Shown here one piece after another: positions 6,591-6,743 of a DNA stretch of 6,743 bases; the stretch's first letter is position 1, and the number at the start of each line of letters is the position of its first letter. The DNA is from an uncultured Ruminococcus sp. (GTDB lineage: Bacteria; Bacillota; Clostridia; Oscillospirales; Ruminococcaceae), in the NCBI GenBank assembly GCA_946186215.1, contig CAMHMM010000102.1, positions 1 to 6,743 of the forward strand, in the 5' to 3' direction. The notes below the pieces were generated by a model. The model saw only the letters and a program-made list of their open reading frames with translations, did not search any database and was not told the origin of the DNA. The translations under genes and the position numbers were made by a program.

Positions 6591-6743
6591 TCATTCCTGT
6601 AATCCGGGGTACCTGATCGTACCGATCACGCTCATAAGGTCATCCTTCATGCGAAGTGCCTCGCGTCTTGCTGCAAGTGCAAAATCTCTCTCGTCGCAGC
6701 CTTCCTTCTTGTAAGCGCACATTATAGCGCGGGAGGAATTGAC
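6591..6743 (-). CDS. pyrF: Orotidine 5'-phosphate decarboxylase, subfamily 2, C-terminal 50 residues
   Basis: Only the 3' end is in the window: 50 codons reading from the right edge to TGA at 6593-6591. The visible protein begins VNSSRAIMCAYKKEG and continues with a helix, DFALAARREALRMKDDL. An Asn-Ser-Ser-Arg motif followed by an aromatic-Lys and a C-terminal 'AARRxAxxMKD' helix is the usual ending of the longer (type 2) OMP decarboxylases, in which the Arg contacts the substrate phosphate. The enzyme makes UMP from OMP, the last step of the pathway that CarA/CarB begin. Its place directly before carA supports the call. The tail MSVIGTIRYPGLQE is not diagnostic. The catalytic Asp-Lys residues lie outside the window, so the identity rests on the C-terminal motif and context. 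Confidence 0.85.
   Translation of the reverse strand, partial: VNSSRAIMCAYKKEGCDERDFALAARREALRMKDDLMSVIGTIRYPGLQE

Overview
The window looks like chromosomal DNA from a Gram-positive, anaerobic Firmicute of the Ruminococcus / Oscillospiraceae type. This is inferred from three things: strong AGGAG-type ribosome binding sites, a pyrF-carA-carB gene order, and a secreted protein joining cell-wall-binding repeats to a DUF4367-like domain beside a lipoprotein glycoside hydrolase. No 16S rRNA or other taxonomic marker is present, so the assignment is tentative. All five genes read on the minus strand, so the biological order runs from the right end to the left.

Right part (6743 down to 2214): the distal end of a pyrimidine biosynthesis operon. 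It holds the last 50 codons of pyrF (orotidine 5'-phosphate decarboxylase, subfamily 2), then carA and carB, the two subunits of carbamoyl-phosphate synthetase. carA and carB overlap by one base (TAATG). A strong hairpin just after carB closes the operon, so no further pyr gene follows here. Any operon promoter or attenuator would lie beyond the right edge.

Middle (about 1735 to 2213): roughly 480 bases without a credible gene. It contains two and a half tandem copies of a 97-base repeat, a GC-rich hairpin element, and a 21-base motif repeated 98 bases apart. Substitutions between the 97-base copies mostly keep base pairing only if the plus strand is read as RNA, which is the most unusual signal in the window.

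Left part (1731 down to 1): a second, unrelated minus-strand unit. A good extended -10 promoter and a leader of about 124 bases, with sequences able to pair with the ribosome binding site, precede a secreted cell-wall-binding-repeat protein. Thirteen bases after its stop starts a lipoprotein glycoside hydrolase resembling family GH5, cut off by the left edge. Together they look like a small surface or polysaccharide-related operon.

Nothing here shows an obvious new defence or mobile system. The pyr genes are ordinary; the repeat array, the leader and the secreted protein pair are the parts worth a second look.
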